The notes below the pieces were generated by a model. The model was not told where the DNA came from. It was given only the letters and a program-made list of their open reading frames with translations, and did no database searches. 64,000 nucleotides of DNA from Pseudomonadota bacterium. GTDB lineage: Bacteria > Desulfobacterota > Desulfobacteria > Desulfobacterales > JAHIVH01. Positions 44,124-52,239 of the stretch are shown one piece after another. A program made the translations under genes and the position numbers. Within the stretch, counting starts at the first letter, position 1. Each line of letters begins with the position of its first letter. Location of the stretch: assembly GCA_018816735.1 (NCBI GenBank), contig JAHIVH010000003.1, forward strand, positions 54,246 to 118,245. Reading direction: 5' to 3'.

Positions 44124-46190
44124 ATGAGTGATGCGATAGAAAAATTGAGAAACATACTTATGGCCGGCCATGGTGGCTGCGGTAAAACATCCCTTTCAGA
44201 AGTGATGTTATTTATAGGCGGTTCCACCAATCGTCTGGGGAGCGTTGATGACGGCAACTCTACGCTGGACTATGATGAAGAAGAAGTTAAAAGAAAAATT
44301 TCGCTGAGCACTGCCATCCATCACTATTTCTGGAAAAACCACTATGTCAACATCATTGATACTCCCGGTGATCAAAACTTTTTTTCAGAAACAAAAACAT
44401 GTATGCCTGCTTCAGATGGCGTCATAGCCATCATGGATGCAGTAAGCGGCCTTGAAGTGAGAACAGAGCAGGCTATCAATTTTGCAAATGAATTCAACTT
44501 GCCATGTGCGCTTTTCATTAACAAAATGGATCGGGAAAGAGCGGATTTTACACGAGCATTCGAGTCAACAACCGACCGAATTGAGCCCAAGCCCATTATG
44601 ATACAATTGCCAATTGGAAAGGAAGACGGGTTTAACGGTATTGTGGACCTGGTTTCTAAAAAAGCCTATCAATATGATGCCAGCGGCAAGGCAACCAAAA
44701 CAGAGATACCTTCCGATATGTTGGATATGGTAGAAGCAGAAAGAGAATCCCTTGTGGAAAATATCGCAGAAGCAGACGATGAACTGCTTGAGCGATATCT
44801 CGAAGGCGAGCCTCTCTCTCAGGAAGAATTGATATCCGCATTACGAAAAGGAGTTATAAACCGTCAGTTCATTCCGGTGTTATGCGGTTCAGCCAAAAAA
44901 AATATCGGCGTTGACCTCCTTGCCAATTTTATTGTTGAAAATATGCCTTCACCTGTTGATCGGGGAGCGTTTCCTGCATCCAAGGGAGATGAGGAAATCT
45001 CTTTAGCACCAGATCCCAATCTGCCCTTTGCAGCATTTGTTTTTAAAACCATTATCGACCCTTACGCAGGACAGCTTTCCATATTCAGAATCGTTTCAGG
45101 AAAACTCGGAAAAGATGGCACATTCCTGAATGCCACCAAAGATGCCAAAGAACGGTTCACGCAACTTTTATGCATTGAAGGAAAAGACCAAAAAACCATA
45201 ACAGAAGCAGGCCCCGGTTCGATTGTCGCATTTACCAAACTTAAAAACACGGCTACCGGAGATACCATTTGCGATGAAGGAAACCCGGTTCAATTCAAAT
45301 GTGCATCACCGCTTTCGCCTGTTATTTCCTTTGCAATTACGGCAAAAACCAAAAAAGATGAAGACAAACTGTTTTCATCTTTATCAAAACTGATCGAGGA
45401 AGATCCGTCTCTCACCATCAGCAGAAATACAGAAACAAAAGAGACCGTGCTCTCAGGCCGGGGTCAGGTCCATATTGAAGCCACCATTGGGAAACTGAAA
45501 CGAAAATTCAATGTTGAAGTTGATTATAAAGTTCCCAAAGTCCCTTATAAAGAAACGATCAAGAAAAAAGTCAGGGTTCAGGGAAAACACAAAAAACAGT
45601 CAGGTGGCCATGGTCAATATGGCGATTGCTGGGTTCAAATGGAACCTATGCCCCGCGGAAAAGGGTTTGAATTTGTGGACGCAGTTGTCGGCGGTGTTAT
45701 ACCCAGACAATATATACCCGCTGTTGAAAAAGGTGTTATCGAATCTTCGCAAAAAGGCGTTCTTGCAGGATTTCCAACGGTTGACTTCAAAGTTACACTT
45801 GATGACGGGTCCTACCATGCGGTTGACTCATCAGAAATGGCTTTTAAGGTTGCAGGTTCTCTGGCTTTCAAAAAAGCGGTTCTTGAGGCAAATCCAATAT
45901 TACTTGAACCTATCATGAAACTAACCATTATTACCCCTGATGACTACATGGGCGATATCATGGGGGATATGAATTCAAGGCGTGGCCGTGTTCTGGGAAT
46001 GGACTCTGAAGGAAGAATGCAGATTATCAAGGCCCAGGTACCGCTTTCAGAAATACTGATGTATGCCGCAGATCTGATTTCAATGACCGGAAGTCGTGGT
46101 GAATTTTCAATGGAATTTTCTCATTATGACGAAGTGCCATCAGATTTGGCACAAAAGGTCATTGCTTCTGTCAAGCAGGATGATGAATAA
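44124..46190 (+). CDS. elongation factor G-like GTPase (EF-G2 type)
   Basis: The 688-residue protein has G-domain motifs GHGGCGKTS (14-22), DTPGDQNF and NKMD, then domains II-V of EF-G (GGHGQYGD, EPIMKLTIITPDDYMGDIMGD, RGEFSMEFSHYDEVP). The G1 loop lacks the usual HVDHGKTT/HIDAGKTTTTE wording and the effector region is divergent (RKISLSTAIHHYFW), as in the second EF-G paralogue of many bacteria rather than the main fusA. Such paralogues may lack full translocase activity or act in recycling or stress. It stands alone, not in a str operon, which supports a paralogue. RBS GGGAG precedes the start. Confidence 0.88.
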   Translation: MSDAIEKLRNILMAGHGGCGKTSLSEVMLFIGGSTNRLGSVDDGNSTLDYDEEEVKRKISLSTAIHHYFWKNHYVNIIDTPGDQNFFSETKTCMPASDGVIAIMDAVSGLEVRTEQAINFANEFNLPCALFINKMDRERADFTRAFESTTDRIEPKPIMIQLPIGKEDGFNGIVDLVSKKAYQYDASGKATKTEIPSDMLDMVEAERESLVENIAEADDELLERYLEGEPLSQEELISALRKGVINRQFIPVLCGSAKKNIGVDLLANFIVENMPSPVDRGAFPASKGDEEISLAPDPNLPFAAFVFKTIIDPYAGQLSIFRIVSGKLGKDGTFLNATKDAKERFTQLLCIEGKDQKTITEAGPGSIVAFTKLKNTATGDTICDEGNPVQFKCASPLSPVISFAITAKTKKDEDKLFSSLSKLIEEDPSLTISRNTETKETVLSGRGQVHIEATIGKLKRKFNVEVDYKVPKVPYKETIKKKVRVQGKHKKQSGGHGQYGDCWVQMEPMPRGKGFEFVDAVVGGVIPRQYIPAVEKGVIESSQKGVLAGFPTVDFKVTLDDGSYHAVDSSEMAFKVAGSLAFKKAVLEANPILLEPIMKLTIITPDDYMGDIMGDMNSRRGRVLGMDSEGRMQIIKAQVPLSEILMYAADLISMTGSRGEFSMEFSHYDEVPSDLAQKVIASVKQDDE

Positions 46191-46224
46191 TAATAGCCTA
46201 TCATTTTTCTTTTCTATTATATAG

Positions 46225-46263
46225 AGCCCGGTTGAAACAGATTTCTTCTGTAGCAGCCGGGCT
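46225..46263. terminator. convergent hairpin between the EF-G paralogue and cheR
   Basis: AGCCCGG (46225-46231) pairs with CCGGGCT (46257-46263), and inner bases ACAGA/TCTGT can extend the stem. It lies between two converging genes. No long T-run follows on the plus strand. Confidence 0.5.
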
Positions 46264-46275
46264 AACCATTCGCCA

Positions 46276-47076
46276 TTAGCTGCCTTTTCTGTAAATACTC
46301 GGCGTTACCGAAGATAACCCTGGATTGATTCCTAAAAGGTTTTCTGATTGACCGATAATAAAATATCCTGAAGGTTTCAATGCCTTGATGAGGTTGGCCA
46401 CGACTTTCATTTTTGTCTGTTGATCAAAGTAAATCATGACATTGCGGCAGAAAATAATATCATACGTATCTGCTGCGATATCTGTGATTAAATTATATCT
46501 CGTAAACGTCACATGCTTTTTAACCTCATCCTTGACCTTGATATAATTCTGGTAATCATTCATACCTTTTTTAAAATACCGATAAAGCATGTCAGCAGGT
46601 ATTGCTTGTGCTCTTTCTATGGGATAAACACCTTTCCGGGCTATGGAAAGCATGGTTGCAGAAATATCCGTACCCATAATTTCAAATGAATAAGACGCGG
46701 AAAGGAGCTGGACAGCAATGGAATATGCTTCTTCTCCGCTGGAAGATGCGGCACTCCATATCTTCAAATGTTTTGTTCTATCTATGGTTTTTAATATAAA
46801 TTCACAATGTTTGTTCTCTCTGAAAAAAAAAGTATGATTGGTCGTTACTCCATCAATAAAATTTGTATATTCTGCCTGGTCTCTTGCAATATATTCAATA
46901 TATTCTGTAATAGAGTTTATCCGTGTTGCTCTGAGACGCTTTGCTATTCGTGCTTGAAGCAGACTGACTTTATTTTCAGACAGATTGATCCCAGATTCGT
47001 TGTACACAAGACTGGCAAGCTTCTTGAACTGTTTTTCGGTCAGTGTGGTTTGCATAAAGTTTTTCTGCTTTTCCAT
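46276..47076 (-). CDS. CheR-type chemotaxis protein methyltransferase
   Basis: The 266-residue protein has the CheR N-terminal helical domain and the SAM-binding domain: TNHTFFFRE, IWSAASSSGEEAYSIAV (motif I), EIMGTDIS, DIIFCRNVMIYFD and GYFIIGQSEN. CheR methylates glutamates of chemoreceptors; here no chemotaxis genes are adjacent, so the target may be another signalling pathway. Start is assigned to 47076; the Met at codon 8 is an alternative because no good ribosome site precedes either. Family assignment is certain. Confidence 0.9.
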   Translation of the reverse strand: MEKQKNFMQTTLTEKQFKKLASLVYNESGINLSENKVSLLQARIAKRLRATRINSITEYIEYIARDQAEYTNFIDGVTTNHTFFFRENKHCEFILKTIDRTKHLKIWSAASSSGEEAYSIAVQLLSASYSFEIMGTDISATMLSIARKGVYPIERAQAIPADMLYRYFKKGMNDYQNYIKVKDEVKKHVTFTRYNLITDIAADTYDIIFCRNVMIYFDQQTKMKVVANLIKALKPSGYFIIGQSENLLGINPGLSSVTPSIYRKGS

Positions 47077-47268
47077 GAAAACAACAAATAAAAACCTTCT
47101 AAAAATTTAAAGCCCGACATTTCATTAATACGTATCAGATATTAAGGGGATAAAAAAATTTAAATGCTCCTTTTTCTGGATTTAACAAATCGAATTACCT
47201 GCTGATTTATTTAATAATTATTATATATTAAGCAGATTATTTTTTAAACAAAAAACTTTACTTTTTAA

Positions 47269-47297
47269 TTGACATCCAAACAGTCTTGGCCTATATA
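47269..47297 (+). promoter_or_regulatory. promoter of tRNA-Asn
   Basis: Perfect -35 TTGACA (47269-47274), exact 17-base spacer and -10 TATATA (47292-47297), 48 bases upstream of the tRNA 5' end. This is the best consensus promoter in the window. Confidence 0.8.
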
Positions 47298-47345
47298 GTC
47301 CCAACGATTGGCATAAGGCAGCAAACCTTAACAATCGCCAACTGA

Positions 47346-47421
47346 TCCCCAGTAGCTCAGTCGGCAGAGCAAGTGGCTGTTAACCACTGGGTCCGCGGTT
47401 CAAGTCCGTGCTGGGGAGCCA
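47346..47421 (+). tRNA. tRNA-Asn (GTT)
   Basis: A complete cloverleaf of 76 bases: acceptor TCCCCAG/CTGGGGA, anticodon stem AGTGG/CCACT with loop CTGTTAA (anticodon GTT at 47379-47381), T-arm with GGTTCAAGTCC, discriminator G and encoded CCA. It has its own promoter and a following terminator. Foreign genes begin about 430 bases downstream, so it is a plausible integration target. Confidence 0.97.
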
Positions 47422-47460
47422 AAAAAATTTCGTCGGAATTAGATGACTGAATAGTTTACT

Positions 47461-47500
47461 CAAAACCCTGAAGGCAGTTCCTTCGGGGTTTTGTCGTTTT
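47461..47500 (+). terminator. terminator after tRNA-Asn
   Basis: A 14-bp stem (47461-47474 with 47480-47493, one T-G wobble) with loop CAGTT, followed by TCGTTTTGG. The stem ends are A/T-rich and the core G/C, as in a rho-independent terminator. Confidence 0.8.
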
Positions 47501-47706
47501 GGCAAACAATTTAAAGGGTTTTGACGGATATCCCCTTTCCTGCTTCCGACTATAAAATTCTCACTTTTTTCCTGAATTTTTCCTTCCGACATAATTTTTT
47601 TAAAAATCAGCAAAAGACCTCTGTTTCTCTGTTTTTGGCCCGAAAGCGGTTAACACAAGAATTTTTTTGAACCCCAAAACAAACTAATTCCTAAAATTTG
47701 AAAATA

Positions 47707-47740
47707 GTTCCGCCAAATTTCATTTTTTTGCGTTTTATAT
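47707..47740 (+). repeat. 34-bp direct repeat, copy 1
   Basis: Starts GTTCCGCCAAA, then a 6-base variable centre (TTTCAT), then TTTTTTGCGTTTTATAT. Copy 2 at 55367-55400 has identical flanks (11 and 17 bases), the same length and a different centre. It is about 110 bases upstream of the recombinase-module genes. Confidence 0.85.
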
Positions 47741-47849
47741 ACTTCATAAAGGCAAAAGTTCAGCCAGAAAATTATAACCTGATTCCACCAGTCAATCACT
47801 GACCATAAAAATTGGAGGTTTTGATGGTGGCACATGACGGAGGATACGC

Positions 47850-48029
47850 ATGTACCACATAGATAACCCTGATGAAATGGCCCCGGAACAGATATTCAAT
47901 GAAATAGCCAATATCCTGTCAAAAGGATTCATCCGGCTAAAACAGCGTCAACTATCTGAAACTAAAGAAAAATCTGATGTTTCTCTTGACTCTTTTGAAG
48001 ACCAGAGCGCACATGAACACCGAAGTTAA
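47850..48029 (+). CDS. small protein of the serine-recombinase module, 59 aa
   Basis: MYHIDNPDEMAPEQIFNEIA... with ILSKGFIRLKQR closely resembles the short conserved proteins that precede DUF2924 and recombinase genes in many proteobacterial mobile modules; their function is unknown to me. GGAGG at 47839-47843 is six bases before the ATG. The C-terminal part is polar and probably disordered. It is followed by the DUF2924 gene after 24 bases. Confidence 0.75.
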   Translation: MYHIDNPDEMAPEQIFNEIANILSKGFIRLKQRQLSETKEKSDVSLDSFEDQSAHEHRS

Positions 48030-48053
48030 CAGTCTCAGGCAGGAGGATTTAAG

Positions 48054-48521
48054 ATGCTGGAATTAAATAAAGAATTGGCCATTTTGAAAAACATGACGGT
48101 GAACGAACTCCGTCATAAGTATGTTGAAGTTTTTAGTGAAAGCACCAAAGCCCGGAACAAACAATACCTTATTAAAAAGATTGCCTGGCGCCTGCAGGCA
48201 AATATCGAGGGAGACCTTTCAGAGAGAGCAAAACGAAGGGCCAAAGAACTCGTTGATGAGGCAGATCTGAGAGTCCGGGCACCGAAGTCGTTTTCGATCG
48301 ATCCTTCTCCTGACCGAACAACGGTCCATTCGTATCAAAAAGACCAGAGAGTTCCGATGCCCGGAACCGTTATCACCCGAAAATATAAAGGTGAGATGAT
48401 CATGGTTACGGTTCTGGAGGACGGATTTGAGTATGACAGTAAAAAATATCGGTCACTCTCCAGAATAGCAAAAGACATTACCGGTACCAACTGGAACGGA
48501 TTTAAATTTTTCAATTTGTAA
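48054..48521 (+). CDS. DUF2924 domain protein
   Basis: The 155-residue protein has the DUF2924 hallmarks: MTVNELRHKYVEVFSE, LIKKIAWRLQ, a PGTVITRKYKG strand and DGFEYDSKKYRSLSRIAKDITG-type end (YRSLSRIAKDITGTNWNG) that resembles a small DNA- or chromatin-binding fold. These proteins are almost always found beside the same large serine recombinases in phage and island modules; their role may be in directing recombination. RBS GGAGG precedes the start, and the recombinase follows 11 bases later. Confidence 0.85.
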   Translation: MLELNKELAILKNMTVNELRHKYVEVFSESTKARNKQYLIKKIAWRLQANIEGDLSERAKRRAKELVDEADLRVRAPKSFSIDPSPDRTTVHSYQKDQRVPMPGTVITRKYKGEMIMVTVLEDGFEYDSKKYRSLSRIAKDITGTNWNGFKFFNL

Positions 48522-48532
48522 AAAGGCGAAAT

Positions 48533-50086
48533 ATGAAAAATGATAAACCAAGGATCAACTGCGCGATATACACCAGAAAATCCACCAGTGAAGGTCTGGA
48601 ACAGGAGTTCAACTCCCTCGATGCCCAGCGTGAAGCAGCAGAAGCTTATATTACGAGCCAAAAGGGTAACGGGTGGGTGTGCTTACCGGATCAATATAAT
48701 GACGGCGGTTTTACCGGTGGGAACATGGAACGGCCCGGCTTAAAAAGGCTCCTGGATGATATCGAAACCGGAAAAATAAACTGTGTCGTTGTATATAAGG
48801 TGGATCGGATTAGCCGCTCCCTTCTTGATTTCTCTCAGCTCATCCAGGTATTTGACCGGAAAAACGTTTCTTTTGTGTCGATCACTCAGCACTTTGACAC
48901 CAATTCTTCCATGGGAAGACTTACCTTAAATATCCTGCTGTCCTTTTCACAGTTCGAGCGCGAGCTGATTTCTGAGCGTACCCGTGACAAAATGTCAGCT
49001 GCCCGGCGAAAAGGAAAATGGACGGGTGGTGTGCCGGTCCTTGGTTATGATGTGGCAGAAGAAGGTGGGCGTCTCCTTGTCAATCCGGATGAAGCCCTTG
49101 TGGTTCAGAAAATATATGATCTGTATCTGACACACCAGTCTCTGATTGTAACGGCAAGGGAGCTGAACGATATCGGGCTTGCGACAAAATCCTGGACCAC
49201 TAAAAAAGGCAAGGCCAGAGAGGGGAAACGTTTTGATAAAGGAAAAGTCCATAAAATCCTCACCAACCCCATCTATCTTGGGAAACTCACCAACGGGGAT
49301 GAACTCCATGAGGGTGAGCATGAAGCCATTATCGACAGAAAAAAATGGACGGATGTTCAGAAAATTCTGAGACGGAACAGCCGGATCGGCCAAGATAACG
49401 GTGTCAATAAATATCGGGCCTTATTAAGGGGGCTGATACGATGCGTGTCTTGCCAAACAGCCATGCTTCATAACTATACAAAAAAATCCGGGAACAAAAT
49501 GTACCGGTACTATGTCTGCAGCAGGGCTCAGAAGGAAGGCTGGAATGTTTGCCCGACAAAATCGATATCAGCTCAAACCATAGAGCAGTTTGTTGTTGAG
49601 CAAATTCGAAGGATTGGCCGGGATTCTGAACTGATGGACCAAACCTATCTGGAGGCAAACAGCCAGATTGAAACACAGCTTGAGGCTTTGATAAAAGAAC
49701 GGAACATCATCAGGAATCAACTGAAAAAATACAACGAAGAAATGAAGCAGCTTGTCACAAATTTACCTTCAGACCCTGATATTAATTCACCGGTAAAATC
49801 CAGAATGGCAGATCTGCAGGAGCTGATCATTTCTGCCGAGAACAGGCTTGAAGCAAAAACACGGGAAATATTGCACCTGAAAAATATCAGGATAGATAAG
49901 ACGGAACTGGAAAACGCCTTTTCTGTTTTTGATCCACTATGGAATTCGTTGACTATAAAAGAGCAGGCACGGATCATACGCCTTCTGATCGAGCAGGTCG
50001 GTTATGACGGTGAAAGAGGCACCATGGCCATCACGTTCAGACCGGCAGGGATACAAAGTCTTGCCAGGGAATTTTCAGAAAATTAA
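48533..50086 (+). CDS. large serine recombinase (site-specific integrase)
   Basis: The 517-residue protein has the resolvase catalytic domain with Ser17 in YTRKSTSEG, the downstream RISRS and RERDLISER-like blocks (QFERELISERTRDKM), the recombinase domain (about 165-290) and a zinc ribbon (CVSCQTAML...YYVCSR...CPTKS) followed by a long coiled coil (about 375-450). Large serine recombinases integrate and excise phages and islands at short att sites. It is the only integrase-type gene in the window and probably moves the module or the whole element. An AAGGCG site precedes the ATG. Confidence 0.93.
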   Translation: MKNDKPRINCAIYTRKSTSEGLEQEFNSLDAQREAAEAYITSQKGNGWVCLPDQYNDGGFTGGNMERPGLKRLLDDIETGKINCVVVYKVDRISRSLLDFSQLIQVFDRKNVSFVSITQHFDTNSSMGRLTLNILLSFSQFERELISERTRDKMSAARRKGKWTGGVPVLGYDVAEEGGRLLVNPDEALVVQKIYDLYLTHQSLIVTARELNDIGLATKSWTTKKGKAREGKRFDKGKVHKILTNPIYLGKLTNGDELHEGEHEAIIDRKKWTDVQKILRRNSRIGQDNGVNKYRALLRGLIRCVSCQTAMLHNYTKKSGNKMYRYYVCSRAQKEGWNVCPTKSISAQTIEQFVVEQIRRIGRDSELMDQTYLEANSQIETQLEALIKERNIIRNQLKKYNEEMKQLVTNLPSDPDINSPVKSRMADLQELIISAENRLEAKTREILHLKNIRIDKTELENAFSVFDPLWNSLTIKEQARIIRLLIEQVGYDGERGTMAITFRPAGIQSLAREFSEN

Positions 50087-50095
50087 GAGGAAAAA

Positions 50096-50509
50096 ATGGG
50101 AAAGACTATCAATTCGGCAGGTTTTACGGTTGAATGTAAAATTGAATTAAATAGAAACGCCAGGGGTACGGTACCATCTGAAGAACCAGTAAAAGGCAGG
50201 ATACCTAGGATTACCAAACTTATGGCCCTTGCCATCCATTTTGATCAACTGATCGAAAAAGGGTATCTGCAGGATTACTCTGAAATTGCCAAACTTGGCT
50301 ACGTCAGCCGGGCAAGACTCACACAGATTATGAACCTGAACCTTCTGGCACCTGATATCCAGGAGGAGATTCTATTTTTGCCTGAAGTCAAAAAAGGCCC
50401 GGACCCAATAACCGAAAGACAGATAAGAAAAATTGCGAGTCTGCCAAAATGGTCCATACAAAGGAAGCTGCTATACAAATGGAAGAAACTAAATACCCAA
50501 TTATATTAA
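50096..50509 (+). CDS. HTH protein of the serine-recombinase module
   Basis: The 137-residue protein contains a helix-turn-helix block (QDYSEIAKLGYVSRARLTQI, about residues 58-80), followed by MNLNLLAPDIQEEILFLP, a pattern I know from small proteins that follow recombinase genes in DUF2924 modules. It resembles a degenerate KorB/ParB-type HTH and may be a recombination directionality or regulatory factor. It starts nine bases after the recombinase stop with AGAGGAA as ribosome site, so the four genes 47850-50509 form one unit. Confidence 0.78.
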   Translation: MGKTINSAGFTVECKIELNRNARGTVPSEEPVKGRIPRITKLMALAIHFDQLIEKGYLQDYSEIAKLGYVSRARLTQIMNLNLLAPDIQEEILFLPEVKKGPDPITERQIRKIASLPKWSIQRKLLYKWKKLNTQLY

Positions 50510-50653
50510 CTTCTTCAATTTTTGTCATCAAAGCATATTTATGGCTAAATCTTTAAAATTCTGCTATGATATATATATTAAATTAAATATTTGACTAACA
50601 ATCACAGCCATATTATGCGTAGTTTTATATTTTAACGTGAGAATTATTAAAAG

Positions 50654-51445
50654 TTGACAAATTTCAATCAACATAAAACAGATCTTCTGCTTAAGTATAT
50701 TTTGGCAGTGGCAGGCCAAGAGTCTGGTTGGAATCGAGAATTAGGTATGATCCACCTGATAAAATACGTTTATCTTGCTGATCTTGCCTATGCAGAGCAA
50801 CATGGTGGCCAAACATATACAGGTATAACATGGGTCTTTCATCATTTTGGACCATGGTCCGTTGAATGTTACCATCGCATTGAACCTGCATTAATGTCAA
50901 TCGATGCCATTTCTAAAAAAATTGAAAGCGATAAATATGGCGATTTCATAAAATGGTATACAGATGATGATGAGTTATTTGATGATCTTAGTGAAAAAAT
51001 AGACCTCATCATTGCCGGTTCTGTCCAAAAAAATGTACGAAAATTTGGAAACGACACTTTTGGTTTGTTGGATTTTGTTTATAAAACACCGCCTATGTTA
51101 AAAGCAGCGCCGGAAGAAATACTAAATTTTGAACCGTCTACCGATAAAAGCGATAGTTTCATCGATGACAGTTCAAGGACAGAAATAACAGTCCGGCAAA
51201 GAAAAAAACAAAAACAAGCATTAGCAGCTTTTAAAGAAGAATTGTCTCAAAGACTTGAGGAAAAGATCAACGCCAGAAAATCTGATGTATGCCCTCTTCC
51301 CCCTCGATATGATGATGTTTTTTTTGATGGAGTTGCCCAGCTTGATGAAGATGAGGGGCTTCCTTCTATCGAAGGAGAATACATTGTAAATTTTAATGAA
51401 ACTGTTTGGAAATCGAAATCAAGATATGACTCCGAATTATCCTGA
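50654..51445 (+). CDS. Panacea (DUF4065/SocA-like) domain protein, candidate antitoxin
   Basis: The N-terminal ~110 residues of this 263-aa protein resemble the Panacea domain: MIHLIKYVYLADLAYAEQHGG, TYTGITWVFHHFGPWS (the usual Lys-x-x-Tyr-Leu-Ala-Asp and Gly-Pro-x motifs). The remainder is a charged linker with a coiled coil and an acidic end. Panacea domains act as antitoxins or anti-phage TA partners. The start is a TTG at 50654; no ATG fits. Its 3' end overlaps the next gene, typical of a TA pair. The region is AT-rich compared with flanking modules. The domain call is by eye. Confidence 0.6.
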   Translation: MTNFNQHKTDLLLKYILAVAGQESGWNRELGMIHLIKYVYLADLAYAEQHGGQTYTGITWVFHHFGPWSVECYHRIEPALMSIDAISKKIESDKYGDFIKWYTDDDELFDDLSEKIDLIIAGSVQKNVRKFGNDTFGLLDFVYKTPPMLKAAPEEILNFEPSTDKSDSFIDDSSRTEITVRQRKKQKQALAAFKEELSQRLEEKINARKSDVCPLPPRYDDVFFDGVAQLDEDEGLPSIEGEYIVNFNETVWKSKSRYDSELS

Positions 51446-52118
51446 TGTCTCCCCTCAAAATTTAATTGAACCTTGGTGGATTGAACATTCTGATGATGAT
51501 TTCAAACCGGGGAAGCTTATATGGGCTTTTTTACCGCATGTAGAGCAAATCCCCTACACATTAGAACCAATTGGACGTGATGAACCGACTGAGCACACCA
51601 CCGGAAAGGTACAAATAAAGCGTTTTGAAATAAGTTCTCCTCCCATTAAAAAGAATCTCCCCTTAGCTGCAATGCCTGTATTTAAAAATGAAATGTTTTG
51701 TGCTTATCGAACGAAGAAGCGGCCTGCAATTATTATATCAAAAGGTGGCACGTTCATAGAAAAAGCTTTGACGAAAAATAAATCAAAATGGCGAACAGAC
51801 CGCACTGTTTTAGTCGTCCCTTCTTATAGTGTTAGAGACGCATTTAGTCCCGAGTTCTGTGAGAGAGTCCAACGTTGCGAATACCCACAGTTTTTATGGG
51901 ACTATTTGCCTTTGGGGGGGACCGATAAAGGATCGATTATCCGTTTTGACCATCTACAACCAGTGGGGCGTAGCCCGAAGTCAGTCGAATTTACAAAATA
52001 TTGCCTCAGTGAAAAAGCCATGACGTTTATAATGGAGTGGATATCCTGGCTTATCTCAGGCTATTTAGATGAAAAATCTGAGTTCTGTAAAACTCGCTCT
52101 TTTTTTATGGAGCTTTAA
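51426..52118 (+). CDS. PemK/MazF-like protein, candidate toxin partner
   Basis: The frame opens at 51396, but the ATG at 51426 (20 bases of overlap with the Panacea gene) is the more probable start, giving 230 residues. The central part has the look of the PemK/MazF barrel: PGKLIWAFLP, KKRPAIIISKGG, RTVLVVPSYSVRD, GSIIRFDHLQPV. MazF toxins are mRNA endonucleases; this one is longer than the usual ~115 residues, with extra N- and C-terminal segments. Overlap with a Panacea gene suggests translational coupling of antitoxin and toxin. Toxicity is not shown by sequence alone. Confidence 0.5.
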   Translation: MTPNYPDVSPQNLIEPWWIEHSDDDFKPGKLIWAFLPHVEQIPYTLEPIGRDEPTEHTTGKVQIKRFEISSPPIKKNLPLAAMPVFKNEMFCAYRTKKRPAIIISKGGTFIEKALTKNKSKWRTDRTVLVVPSYSVRDAFSPEFCERVQRCEYPQFLWDYLPLGGTDKGSIIRFDHLQPVGRSPKSVEFTKYCLSEKAMTFIMEWISWLISGYLDEKSEFCKTRSFFMEL

Positions 52119-52239
52119 AATATTTTTCCAATAAAAACAACCTCTTTAGAATAACGATGTAAAATTTTCTTGAATATCTATCTCAAATATTTAATGTTCG
52201 AATTTCAATTGAACTTTAACTATAAGAGATCAGATAAAC

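Larger units (their letters stand above)
47422..47849. other. junction between tRNA-Asn and the integrated element
   Basis: A 428-base non-coding stretch. It holds the tRNA terminator (47461-47493) and the first copy of the 34-bp direct repeat (47707-47740), about 110 bases before the first element gene. Short open frames overlapping it on the minus strand have no coding features. No second copy of the tRNA 3' end was seen in the window. Confidence 0.5.

Noticed and set aside
47380..47613. 77-codon minus-strand frame over the tRNA
   Set aside because: It lies across the tRNA-Asn gene and its terminator.
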